From the NCBI RefSeq assembly GCF_007753265.1, contig NZ_CP036349.1, positions 2,699,363 to 2,763,362 of the forward strand: a stretch of DNA of 64,000 nt, in the 5' to 3' direction. This document shows, one piece after another, positions 1 to 7,255 of the stretch. Each line of letters begins with the position of its first letter. The first letter of the stretch is position 1. The notes beneath the pieces are model-generated. The model was not told the DNA's origin. It was given only the letters and a program-made list of their open reading frames with translations, and ran no database searches. Made by a program: the position numbers and the translations under genes. Origin of the DNA: Botrimarina mediterranea (lineage in GTDB: Bacteria; Planctomycetota; Planctomycetia; Pirellulales; Lacipirellulaceae).

Positions 1-1443
1 TGAATAATCGGCGAGGTCCACGTCGCCATCGGCGTCGTAGTCGCCCGCAAGCGGCGGAGTGGCGATTTCGTAGCGATACGCGTTCCCCAGCGCGCCGGTC
101 GCGGCGGCGTCGGGCACGTAGTCGGGACCGGCGGCGTCGTTGGTCTGCACGAGGAAGTCAAACCCCTCAGCGCCACCAACGGCCGCCAACGGCAGCGACC
201 ATTCGATGTCGTCTGTCGTCGTGGCGTCGGCGGGGATGTCTTGCAAGAAGTTCCAAGAGAACGTCCCCTGCGTCTTTCCCTGGAACCCGTAGAGCCGGTT
301 GTTGAGCACGAGATAGTCGGCGCCGATCGCAAACGCGCCGCCATCGCCGTAGTAGCCGGTGCCGCGATCACCGTCCGTATCAAGATAAATCCGATGCGCC
401 GAGCCGAGTGCGGCAGGTTGACCGTTGCCGGCGTTGAACGTGAGCCTGATGAAGAGATCGTCGGTGTCATTGGCGATCGTTACTGAGTCGATGTCGAGCG
501 CCGCCGGCGTGTCGCCGGCCGGGTCGGCGTCGAAAGCCGCGACGCCCGCCCAGCCGTCGCGCGGCGCATCGATGACAATGGCGCCATCCGCCACGAAGTT
601 GCTCAGCGTTTGCAGCGGGCCTTCGACACGGTTATTCACCGCAGCGACTTTGGCGACGAATTGGTCCCAGTAAGTCGGCAACCGGTCCCACGGGTTACCG
701 AGCACGTCATCGGTGAAGTAGACGCCGCCGACATTCCGCTCGACCGCCAGATCGACGTAGCTCGCCGCCGTGTCGCCCGAGGCGAGCGTGTGCAGCAGAT
801 TCACAAACCGCGTGCTGTCGTAGTCGGCGTTCCAGGCCGAAGGCGTATGGCCAGGGTAGGTCGAGCCGAAGTTCTCCCACACCATCAGCCGGTCCGCCGT
901 GGGGCGGGTGAGGTAAGCCTCGACGGTGGTTGTGCCCGGGTTGCCCATCACCTCCCACTCGGGGTTGATCCCCTTCACGTGTTCATAGATCGCGTTGTAG
1001 TAATCCAGCACGGCCGGGTCGCTGGTGTTGGTGAACTCATCAACGAAGATGCCCTCGATCGGGTACCACTGGGCGTAGCGGTCGATATCGGTGAGCACTT
1101 GATTCAGCGGACGCGCGCCGTAGCTGCTGTAGACATAGCCGATCAGGTTGCCGCCCGCCGTCGTGAACGCATCCGTGACGGCGTCATAGTTGGCGTCCCG
1201 GTTGGCGCCGGGGCCGTTGCCGGGATTCATGATCGCGGTGATCGGCGCTTGGTCTAGAGCCGCCGTCATGCGCCCCCAATCGCTCCCCGGCGAGGGGTAA
1301 AAGTAGGCGGGGACGATAATCTCCAGCGCGAAGGCCGCGCCCGCTGACGCGCCCACCAAGGGCAGGATGGCCAGCAGCGTCAGCAGGCGGGCGATCGCTC
1401 CACCCCAGGATCGGTAGCTCGGAATTAGCGGTCTTGGCGTCAC
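1..1443 (-). CDS. Spherulin-4-like secreted protein with dockerin-like repeat, 3' end outside window
   Basis: Open frame of 481 codons that continues past the left edge. I chose the GTG at 1443 because AAGGGA lies six bases upstream and the previous gene stops at 1452. The N-terminus is a signal peptide (about residues 1-40, hydrophobic stretch RLLTLLAILPLVGASAGAAF). Residues 42-250 resemble the spherulation-specific family 4 fold: IIVPAYFYPSPGSDW, ITAIMNPGNGPG, IEGIFVDEFTN and VGGVYFTDD are the typical TIM-barrel strand motifs. A second part (about 265-460) resembles the DOMON/CBM9-like domain of the two neighbouring PEP-CTERM proteins (DSVTIANDTDDLFIRL). The visible end, GDYDADGDVDLADYS, starts a dockerin-like repeat, so a PEP-CTERM tail is expected beyond the edge. 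It is the last visible gene of the minus-strand set that begins with the sigma factor. Family assignment is from recalled motifs; the substrate, perhaps a galactosaminoglycan or another polysaccharide, is inferred. Confidence 0.75.
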   Translation of the reverse strand, partial: MTPRPLIPSYRSWGGAIARLLTLLAILPLVGASAGAAFALEIIVPAYFYPSPGSDWGRMTAALDQAPITAIMNPGNGPGANRDANYDAVTDAFTTAGGNLIGYVYSSYGARPLNQVLTDIDRYAQWYPIEGIFVDEFTNTSDPAVLDYYNAIYEHVKGINPEWEVMGNPGTTTVEAYLTRPTADRLMVWENFGSTYPGHTPSAWNADYDSTRFVNLLHTLASGDTAASYVDLAVERNVGGVYFTDDVLGNPWDRLPTYWDQFVAKVAAVNNRVEGPLQTLSNFVADGAIVIDAPRDGWAGVAAFDADPAGDTPAALDIDSVTIANDTDDLFIRLTFNAGNGQPAALGSAHRIYLDTDGDRGTGYYGDGGAFAIGADYLVLNNRLYGFQGKTQGTFSWNFLQDIPADATTTDDIEWSLPLAAVGGAEGFDFLVQTNDAAGPDYVPDAAATGALGNAYRYEIATPPLAGDYDADGDVDLADYS

Positions 1444-1451
1444 GGGTCCCT

Positions 1452-2399
1452 TCAGCGTCCGTTGGAAGAGCGACGCGCCAGCGCGCCCAGGGCAAACGCC
1501 GCCAGCAACAAGGCGGTTGGCTCGGGCACGCTCACGGCAGCGGGGGTCCCAGGAGCGCCGTAGTTGTTCGCCCAGATCGTGTAGTCGGCTTGGTTGATCT
1601 CGTCGTCGCCGTTGCCGTCCGCGGGGAGATCCGGGCCGATGTCGTTGAGGCTGTCACGCCAAACGGTGTAGTCGGCGGCGTTGACCAAGCCGTCGCTGTT
1701 GTAGTCGCCGGCGACTTCTGGGGCTGCGGCGAGCGTGTAAGAGATGACCTCGGTCACGTCCCCTTCGCCCTGATCGTTCCAGACCATGAGGTTGAACGAA
1801 TCACTGGTGAAGACCGGTGTGCCCGGCGCCTCGGGTCCAATCGCCAAGCTGAGCGGGATCGACCATTCCATCTGCGTGCCAACAGGGGGCCCCGTGACGT
1901 AGTAAGGGAACGTCAGACCGAGGCCGATGAAGTCGCCTTCATAGTCAACGACGCCTTCCACACCGGTGTTGAACGTGCCGGTGGCTTGCTCGTAGGGGTA
2001 GTCCGTGATGTAGCCGAGCTCCGACCCGATCTCGCCGAGAGCGAAGACGTCGAAGCCCGTCGCCGAGTCTTGGTCGAGGTCGAACGCTAGGTACAACCCG
2101 CTGCCTAAAGGAGCGTTCGTGGTGTTGTGGGTCGTGACGCGGATGTAAAGGTTGTTGGCGTCGTTGGCGATCTGCACCGTGTTGATATCGACAAACGGGG
2201 CGGGAAAGCCGCCGGGGTTGTCGAGCGCGTCGGTGAGGGCGATCGGGATGTCGGCCCAATCGTCGAACTCGGTCCCCTCCACCTCGTCGCGCACCTGGAT
2301 CGACGTTGTGAAGAGGCTGGGAGCGATCACCTGGGCTGACGCGCCCGCTCCGAGAGAGGCGACGCAGAGGATCGCCAAGAAGTTTGGTCGGTGTTTCAT
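1452..2399 (-). CDS. PEP-CTERM protein with DOMON/CBM9-like domain and dockerin-like repeat
   Basis: 315 residues. Signal peptide at 1-22 (LAILCVASLGAGASA). Residues 35-225 look like a beta-sandwich of the DOMON/CBM9 kind (EFDDWADIPIALTD, ANDANNLYIRVTTHN, YLAFDLDQDSATGFD), shared with the genes on both sides. A dockerin-like calcium-binding pair follows at about 230-282 (GDYNSDGLVNAADYTVWRD, then DGNGDDEINQADYTIW). The C-terminus is a PEP-CTERM sorting signal: VPEP, a hydrophobic helix, then an Arg-rich tail (ARRSSNGR). Such proteins are exported and processed by an exosortase in the families known. It ends 8 bases before the start of the spherulin-4-like gene, so the two are probably co-transcribed. 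Binding to sugar or haem is inferred only. Confidence 0.88.
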   Translation of the reverse strand: MKHRPNFLAILCVASLGAGASAQVIAPSLFTTSIQVRDEVEGTEFDDWADIPIALTDALDNPGGFPAPFVDINTVQIANDANNLYIRVTTHNTTNAPLGSGLYLAFDLDQDSATGFDVFALGEIGSELGYITDYPYEQATGTFNTGVEGVVDYEGDFIGLGLTFPYYVTGPPVGTQMEWSIPLSLAIGPEAPGTPVFTSDSFNLMVWNDQGEGDVTEVISYTLAAAPEVAGDYNSDGLVNAADYTVWRDSLNDIGPDLPADGNGDDEINQADYTIWANNYGAPGTPAAVSVPEPTALLLAAFALGALARRSSNGR

Positions 2400-2507
2400 G
2401 GGAAATCGCCTTGGCGGCGGACGCCTAGAGGGGGGATTAGTGCGATTTAGATTCCGGGGCGGACGCGCGAAGGCGCCGCCCCGGAACTCGATTGCTAAAC
2501 GTGACCG

Positions 2508-3173
2508 CTAACCAACTCGCCGACGAGCCGCCGCCGCGAAGAGTCCAACCAGGGCGATCGTCGCCGAGGTCGGTTCGGGGGTGCTCAGCGTGTAGCTGAT
2601 CTTCGATGAAACGTCGCCGGCGCCGGCGTCGGTCCACAGCAAGAGGTCGAAGTCCGCGTCGTCGAAGACCGGCGCATCGGGAACAAAACCTCCGAAATTG
2701 AAATGCAGGCCCAGCGGGATGGCCAGTTCGTGCTCGGGGAAATCGCCGTACGGGGCCAGCAACGCGGCGCCGATGCCGAAGAAGTCGCCCGCCGCGAAGC
2801 CCAGGCCGTTGTTAAAGACGCCGGTTTGCAACTGGAACGGGAAGTCGTTCTGCCAACCGGCCTCGACGCCAACGAGCCCGAGGCCAAAGACGTCGTAGCC
2901 GGTCGCGGGGTTGCTGTCGTAGTCGATCGTGACGAACGTCGATAAAGCCAACGAGTCGTAGGACGAGTAGTAGATGTAGAGGTAGTTGTCGTCGTTGGCG
3001 ACCTTGATGTCGCCGATGTCAACCGAGCCGACGTTGTCCTGCGGGTCGGCGTCGATGACGGGGACATCGGCCCAGTCGCTGAAGTCGCCGTCGATAGAAA
3101 TGTACTTGTAATAGGCCGAGGCCGGGGCGGTCATCGCCACGGCGCCCAGCAAGGCAGCGAGCACGCATCTCAT
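2508..3173 (-). CDS. PEP-CTERM protein with DOMON/CBM9-like domain
   Basis: 221 residues. Signal peptide at 1-20 (AALLGAVAMTAPASA). The body (25-195) repeats the beta-sandwich pattern of the downstream gene: GDFSDWADVPVIDAD, ANDDNYLYIYYSSYD, TIDYDSNPATGYDVFG, so the two are probably paralogues. The tail TPEPTSATIALVGLFAAAARRRVG (here in part) is a standard PEP-CTERM signal, directly attached with no dockerin-like repeat. It lies 108 bases upstream of the next PEP-CTERM gene and 77 bases after the DUF1559 gene on the same strand. AGGAGA lies just upstream of the start. Its ligand is unknown. Confidence 0.85.
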   Translation of the reverse strand: MRCVLAALLGAVAMTAPASAYYKYISIDGDFSDWADVPVIDADPQDNVGSVDIGDIKVANDDNYLYIYYSSYDSLALSTFVTIDYDSNPATGYDVFGLGLVGVEAGWQNDFPFQLQTGVFNNGLGFAAGDFFGIGAALLAPYGDFPEHELAIPLGLHFNFGGFVPDAPVFDDADFDLLLWTDAGAGDVSSKISYTLSTPEPTSATIALVGLFAAAARRRVG

Positions 3174-3250
3174 GAGATCTTCTCCTGGGGGGCTTCACTA
3201 GTTGAGGGAATCGCCTGCTCTCTGCTTCTTCTAAGTTCCGAACGTGGGCC

Positions 3251-4306
3251 TCACTGGCTCAACGCGATGCCATCCGAGCGATGGCCGGTCAAGCGATGGA
3301 CATCGGGATCGATGTCGAAACTGACGAAGTTGACCGACCCGTCGCACATCGACATGTTGAATCCGCCGGAGTGAGCCGAGCCGAACTTCACGTCCTCACC
3401 AATCGTTGATCCGGACTTGTCGGGTTCAAGATTAACAGCACGATTTAGATTGATCGTAGCGACGGTCGTCCGCAGCGTGTCCTCATTGGAGCCGCTGAAC
3501 CCCGCTTCATTATCGCCTTCGTCAAGACCATCGTCGTAGTGATCGGTGGACATATACTTCTCACCGACCATATAGACCTTGGAAGTGCCATCGGTGATCT
3601 TGGCGAACGTGATCTCGGATCGGCAGAACACGACGCCTGTGCCTTGAGTAACAGTCATTGCCGTTTTCGTGTCGGGATCCCGAGTTGACCAGACGGGCTG
3701 CCATGCAAAGTTCAGGGCAGCGTCGTAGTTCGTCTGGCTGTAGGGGATGCCCGCCGGATTGACCGTGGCTTCGCCACTGAACATGTCCCCCGCATTCGCG
3801 GCGTAGTCGGTGCGACTGGAAACGTCGATCGGTAGCTCGCAGTAGGCATACGGCAGGCTGGGGTTTTGTAGTGCGAAGAGATTGGCGCCTCGACGGCTTG
3901 GGCAAGTCATGCCTTCGAATGGCGACTGCACGCGCTTCTTCGTTGCCTCTTCCCTTGCCGCGCCAGTGAGACCGTCGCCGAGGTCGTGCAGCGCCTGCTC
4001 TTCGATGTACGGCAGGATGTTGTAGAGCCATCCACCTGGTTGCTCCTTGCCGTAACCGTACTCGGGATACCCGAGCCAGTTGAACACCCACCCACCGGTC
4101 GGCAGGTGCTTGTGCGTGTCGTGGTGCATGTGGAACGCGAGCGCCAGCTGCTTGAGCTGGTTCTTGCACTGCGTCCGACGAGCCGCTTCGCGGGCCGCCT
4201 GCACCGCGGGGAGCAGCAGCGCCACCAGGATGCCGATGATGGCGATCACCACTAGCAGCTCGACCAGTGTGAAGCCACGGCGGTCGTCGCTCGATCGTCG
4301 AGTCAT
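3251..4306 (-). CDS. DUF1559 pseudopilin-like protein (H-X9-DG type)
   Basis: 351 residues from the ATG at 4306, which has AGGACGG upstream; a longer frame to 4453 overlaps the previous gene and gives an unlikely N-terminus. Residues 10-30 hold the prepilin-type methylation motif [17 protein letters not shown], followed by the typical [21 protein letters not shown] helix (here in part). The C-terminal domain contains [12 protein letters not shown], the H-X9-DG signature of this large planctomycete family. The protein is likely membrane-anchored with its globular domain outside the cytoplasmic membrane. It sits between the FecR/LamG gene and the PEP-CTERM pair, an arrangement I recall as recurrent in planctomycetes. 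Precise function is unknown for the family. Confidence 0.92.
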   Translation of the reverse strand: MTRRSSDDRRGFTLVELLVVIAIIGILVALLLPAVQAAREAARRTQCKNQLKQLALAFHMHHDTHKHLPTGGWVFNWLGYPEYGYGKEQPGGWLYNILPYIEEQALHDLGDGLTGAAREEATKKRVQSPFEGMTCPSRRGANLFALQNPSLPYAYCELPIDVSSRTDYAANAGDMFSGEATVNPAGIPYSQTNYDAALNFAWQPVWSTRDPDTKTAMTVTQGTGVVFCRSEITFAKITDGTSKVYMVGEKYMSTDHYDDGLDEGDNEAGFSGSNEDTLRTTVATINLNRAVNLEPDKSGSTIGEDVKFGSAHSGGFNMSMCDGSVNFVSFDIDPDVHRLTGHRSDGIALSQ

Positions 4307-4350
4307 GTTAGGTCCGTCCTTCTGCGTGAAATCACTCGTGGCGAAAATAC

Positions 4351-6087
4351 TCAAATCACCGAACTGCCTTCTTCCGCGTGCCGCTGGACTCGCTCCGGCG
4401 GCAGCACGTGGTCGTAGAGCGCGACGTCGCGGAGCTCGCCCACGAACAGCCACGACGTCAGCGAACGCGGCACGAACTCGGCGGCGCCGATCCGCGCCGG
4501 CCAGGCAAAGTCCTCGAGCGACATCGTTCGACGCGCTTCGCCCACAGGTTCACCATTGACGTAGAATCGCACGACGCCCGTGAGCGACTTGGTTTCGCCT
4601 TCCCGGCCCGCATCCCGCTGTCCCGGGTCGGGCGCGAAGGACGCGGCGACGTGCGTCCATTGGTTCCGCTGCACTTTGCTGTCGGCGTGGAGCTGGTCCC
4701 AGTTCTTGCCGTACTCGCCCGAGCCGGTCCAGAACTGCCACTTGTCGTTCTGCCCGGCGTAGAGCGTGAACCCAAAGCACTGTTCTTTCTCGGTGTTCGA
4801 CTCGAGCACCCAACGCGACGCGAAGACGGATTGGTACTCCGGCCCGCCCGAGACGCGGGCCCAACTCTCGATCGTGAATCCGGTCCGCAAATCAACGGGC
4901 GGTTTGCGCTCGGGCTCGATGTACGACTCGCCGTCGAAATAGGCGCCACGGGGCTGACTGGCGTGGACGTCGTTCAGCTCGGTCGGCCAGTTGCCGATCG
5001 CGTAGCCGTCGAAGCCGTGCTGCGTGAGGTCGAGCACCGCCCGGTGACGCCGCACCCGGTAGAGCGGCCAGTAAGCGAGCGGCTCGTCGGAGAGCACCAA
5101 CCGTTCGTACGGGTGCAGTTGGGTGGTGGTGTCGTCCCACGAGAGCAACAGCCCGTCGGGCGGCGACGCGTTGTCATCGACGCGGAGGTTGCGCGAGCCG
5201 GTGTGGACCACCCGCATCGAACGACCGGCCGCGACGCTCCCCAGCGACGCGCCGACCCGCCCCCGACGCGGCAGGCTGTGGACCGAGGCGGCGCCATCGA
5301 TGACGGTGACGTTCACCTCCGTCTCACCTTCGGCGGCGACGGCGTACGTGGCGGCCTCGCCGGTGACGATCGCCACCGGCGTCTGGACGGTGAGCGCGTC
5401 GTCGTGAGCGACGGTCACCTTGCCTTGCCGCACGAACAGGGTGTGCGAACCGATCACCGAGACTTCGGCAGGGCCCTGCACGAGGACCTCGCCGTCGGCG
5501 ATCTCGAGCCGGGCGGCGCCGCGGGTGAGCTGGAAGACTTCGCCCCGACCGAGTGGCGAACCGACCTTGAGCGACCGCAGCAGGCCGTCGGACGACGCCA
5601 CCGGCGTGAGGCCCACGACGCGGCCCAGGGGCTCATCCCCATCCGTAACGATGGACGAACGTTGCGCCGTCACCGCTACCGCCGGGATCACCCGCGGCGA
5701 CGGCGTCTTGTCCCACCCCGACGCCAGCCACCCGCAGAAGAAGGCCGCGCTAACGGCAAGCCCCCACGGCGCGAACCAAGCGAGCGGGCCGAGGCCGCGC
5801 GACGCCGACGACTCGGCCCGAGTGGGTTTCGCTTCCGCCCGCGCTTGATTGGGGGGCGAATCGTCGGCGATCGGTGGGAGCGTGTCGCCGTTGGCGCTGG
5901 TGGTCTCGTCGCGGAGCGTCTCGCAGTAGTGGGCGGTCTCGATGTACCGCAGCGCGGCGTCGCGGTCGCCGCGGATCAACTCGCCGACCCGCCGCCAGCC
6001 GGCGGGGTCGAGATCGCCGAGCGCGAGTTGTTCGAGCAGCGAATCCAATTCGTCACTCGGCGTCGTGTTGTGCTGGCTGTCCGCCAT
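4351..6087 (-). CDS. FecR-domain, LamG-domain membrane protein (probable anti-sigma factor)
   Basis: 578 residues from the ATG at 6087, which has AGAAGGA upstream. Residues 1-60 form a helical cytoplasmic region ([34 protein letters not shown]) like those that bind ECF sigma factors. One membrane segment lies at about 103-123. A FecR-like beta domain follows at 186-270 ([30 protein letters not shown]), then a LamG/concanavalin-like domain from about 380 to the end ([32 protein letters not shown] in part). The gene is directly downstream of the sigma factor gene, so a sensor/anti-sigma role is a reasonable inference: an external sugar or matrix ligand could release the sigma factor. A 21-bp perfect inverted repeat separates the two genes. 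Confidence 0.88.
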   Translation of the reverse strand: MADSQHNTTPSDELDSLLEQLALGDLDPAGWRRVGELIRGDRDAALRYIETAHYCETLRDETTSANGDTLPPIADDSPPNQARAEAKPTRAESSASRGLGPLAWFAPWGLAVSAAFFCGWLASGWDKTPSPRVIPAVAVTAQRSSIVTDGDEPLGRVVGLTPVASSDGLLRSLKVGSPLGRGEVFQLTRGAARLEIADGEVLVQGPAEVSVIGSHTLFVRQGKVTVAHDDALTVQTPVAIVTGEAATYAVAAEGETEVNVTVIDGAASVHSLPRRGRVGASLGSVAAGRSMRVVHTGSRNLRVDDNASPPDGLLLSWDDTTTQLHPYERLVLSDEPLAYWPLYRVRRHRAVLDLTQHGFDGYAIGNWPTELNDVHASQPRGAYFDGESYIEPERKPPVDLRTGFTIESWARVSGGPEYQSVFASRWVLESNTEKEQCFGFTLYAGQNDKWQFWTGSGEYGKNWDQLHADSKVQRNQWTHVAASFAPDPGQRDAGREGETKSLTGVVRFYVNGEPVGEARRTMSLEDFAWPARIGAAEFVPRSLTSWLFVGELRDVALYDHVLPPERVQRHAEEGSSVI

Positions 6088-6136
6088 AACGTTCCTTCTA
6101 AACCATCCCGTTAGACGAATTGTCTTTGTGTTTTTC

Positions 6137-6224
6137 TGTGGGAGGCGTCTCCAGACGTCGATGACGCGCACCACGCCGTGTTCGGCCAGGAGTCCGTAAT
6201 CGGCGTCTGGAGACGCCTCCCACA
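6137..6224. repeat. Inverted repeat, 21-bp perfect arms, between sigma factor and FecR/LamG genes
   Basis: Arms at 6137-6157 and 6204-6224 are exact reverse complements (core GGAGGCGTCTCCAGACG) around a 46-base loop. It begins 11 bases past the sigma factor stop codon, on the transcript leading into the FecR/LamG gene. It has no run of T after either arm, so it looks more like a REP-type or processing element than a terminator. Confidence 0.85.
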
Positions 6225-6234
6225 AAGCCGTTTC

Positions 6235-6786
6235 TCAGGCGAGTCCTTCACGGCTGAGCGCTTGTCGGATGCATCGTTCCAGGGCCTTGCGGACCCGGCA
6301 CATCGCGACGGTAGCCGCTTTGACGCTGCGGTTCTGGCGGGTCGCGACCTCGGTCATCGACAGGCCGACGCCGTAACGCATCCGGATCGCCTCTTGCTGC
6401 TTGGGCTCGAGTTGCTTGAGGCAACCCCGCAGCGCCGAGCGCCGCGCGTCGAGCAGGTCGCTCTTCTCGTCTTGCAACTCGGCCAGCTCGCCCACCAGGT
6501 GTTCGTCGAACGCCAACGTCTGCCGGCGCTTCTTGTCCCGCAGGTAGCCCAGCACCTCGAACCGAGCGATCGTGCAGACCCAACGGATCAGTTCCTCGGT
6601 CGGCTGCTCTTCTTCGTAGCGGAACGTATCGAGCTTTTTCCAGGCGACGAGCATCGTCGCCTGCATGACCTCGTCGATGATGTCGGCGTCGTAGCCGACG
6701 AGCGTGGCGACAAACGCCCGCACCCGGGGCCCTTGCCGCGCCAGCAGCATCACGAAGTCGTCTGGTTCAACCTTTGAGCCCGGCAC
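6235..6786 (-). CDS. ECF-type RNA polymerase sigma factor
   Basis: 183 residues, GTG start at 6786 with GGAG about nine bases upstream. Region sigma-2 is at about 10-80 (VGYDADIIDEVMQATMLVAW, TFRYEEEQPTEELIRWVCTI), with a linker, then sigma-4 at about 115-175 (LEPKQQEAIRMRYGVGLSMT, followed by a helix-turn-helix EVATRQNRSVKAATVAMCRV). The length and the Leu-rich sigma-4 match the planctomycete/verrucomicrobial ECF group often annotated as Rhodopirellula/Verrucomicrobium family. It is the first gene of a minus-strand set leading into the FecR/LamG protein, DUF1559 protein and PEP-CTERM proteins. Control of these surface genes is inferred from order alone. Confidence 0.92.
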   Translation of the reverse strand: MPGSKVEPDDFVMLLARQGPRVRAFVATLVGYDADIIDEVMQATMLVAWKKLDTFRYEEEQPTEELIRWVCTIARFEVLGYLRDKKRRQTLAFDEHLVGELAELQDEKSDLLDARRSALRGCLKQLEPKQQEAIRMRYGVGLSMTEVATRQNRSVKAATVAMCRVRKALERCIRQALSREGLA

Positions 6787-7255
6787 CGACGCTCCGTCGA
6801 TTTATTGAGGGGTCGCTTGTCTTGGAGTAAGCCGCCCGCCAGCCGTCTTCTCTGGTCAGCAGAGGCGGTCAGGCGTCCGGCCTAACCGCTCTGACCAAGC
6901 AACGGGGCATGGTAAGTAAAGGCAACACGAAATCTTCAAATTTCGGCGCCCGGAGAGATAGCCCTGCGCTTTTGCCGAAGGCCGCAGGTGCTGGGTTCGC
7001 TGTAAGGTTCTTCCCGGCAACGGGTTGCGCCAGTGCGCGGGGCAATGAGCATCGTCAGGAAGTTCATGACGAGATCGCGCGCCGTGCCGGAACCCGCTCG
7101 GTGTGCGACGTCTTACGAAGGGCGTCAACGGCTGCGCAAATCCGCTAGCGATTGGCCGCGAAGAACGTCATCCTGTGGGGAGTACCGAAGTTGGTACATC
7201 GGCGGGCCCCGTCCGCTGACGTTGTCTCGCTGCCAGGATGTTGCGGAGACGAAGG
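6787..7255. other. Intergenic region between divergent sigma factor and DUF1549/DUF1553 genes
   Basis: 469 bases without a convincing gene. It should hold divergent promoters. An imperfect hairpin is visible at about 6853-6897 (TGGTCAG at 6853 pairing with CTGACCA near 6891). Short open frames here have no clear ribosome site or domain. No clear sigma-70 consensus was recognised. Confidence 0.5.

Noticed and set aside
4307-4453. Longer N-terminus for the first DUF1559 protein
   Set aside because: It overlaps the FecR/LamG gene, and family members begin close to the GFTLVELL motif.
4378-6114. 578-codon open frame on the plus strand opposite the FecR/LamG gene
   Set aside because: It is antisense to a gene with clear domains, is highly Arg/Gly/Val-rich, has no domain, and is a common artefact of GC-rich coding DNA.
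6787-7255. Small frames on both strands between the sigma factor and DUF1549/DUF1553 genes
   Set aside because: No ribosome site, no domain, and Arg-rich composition.
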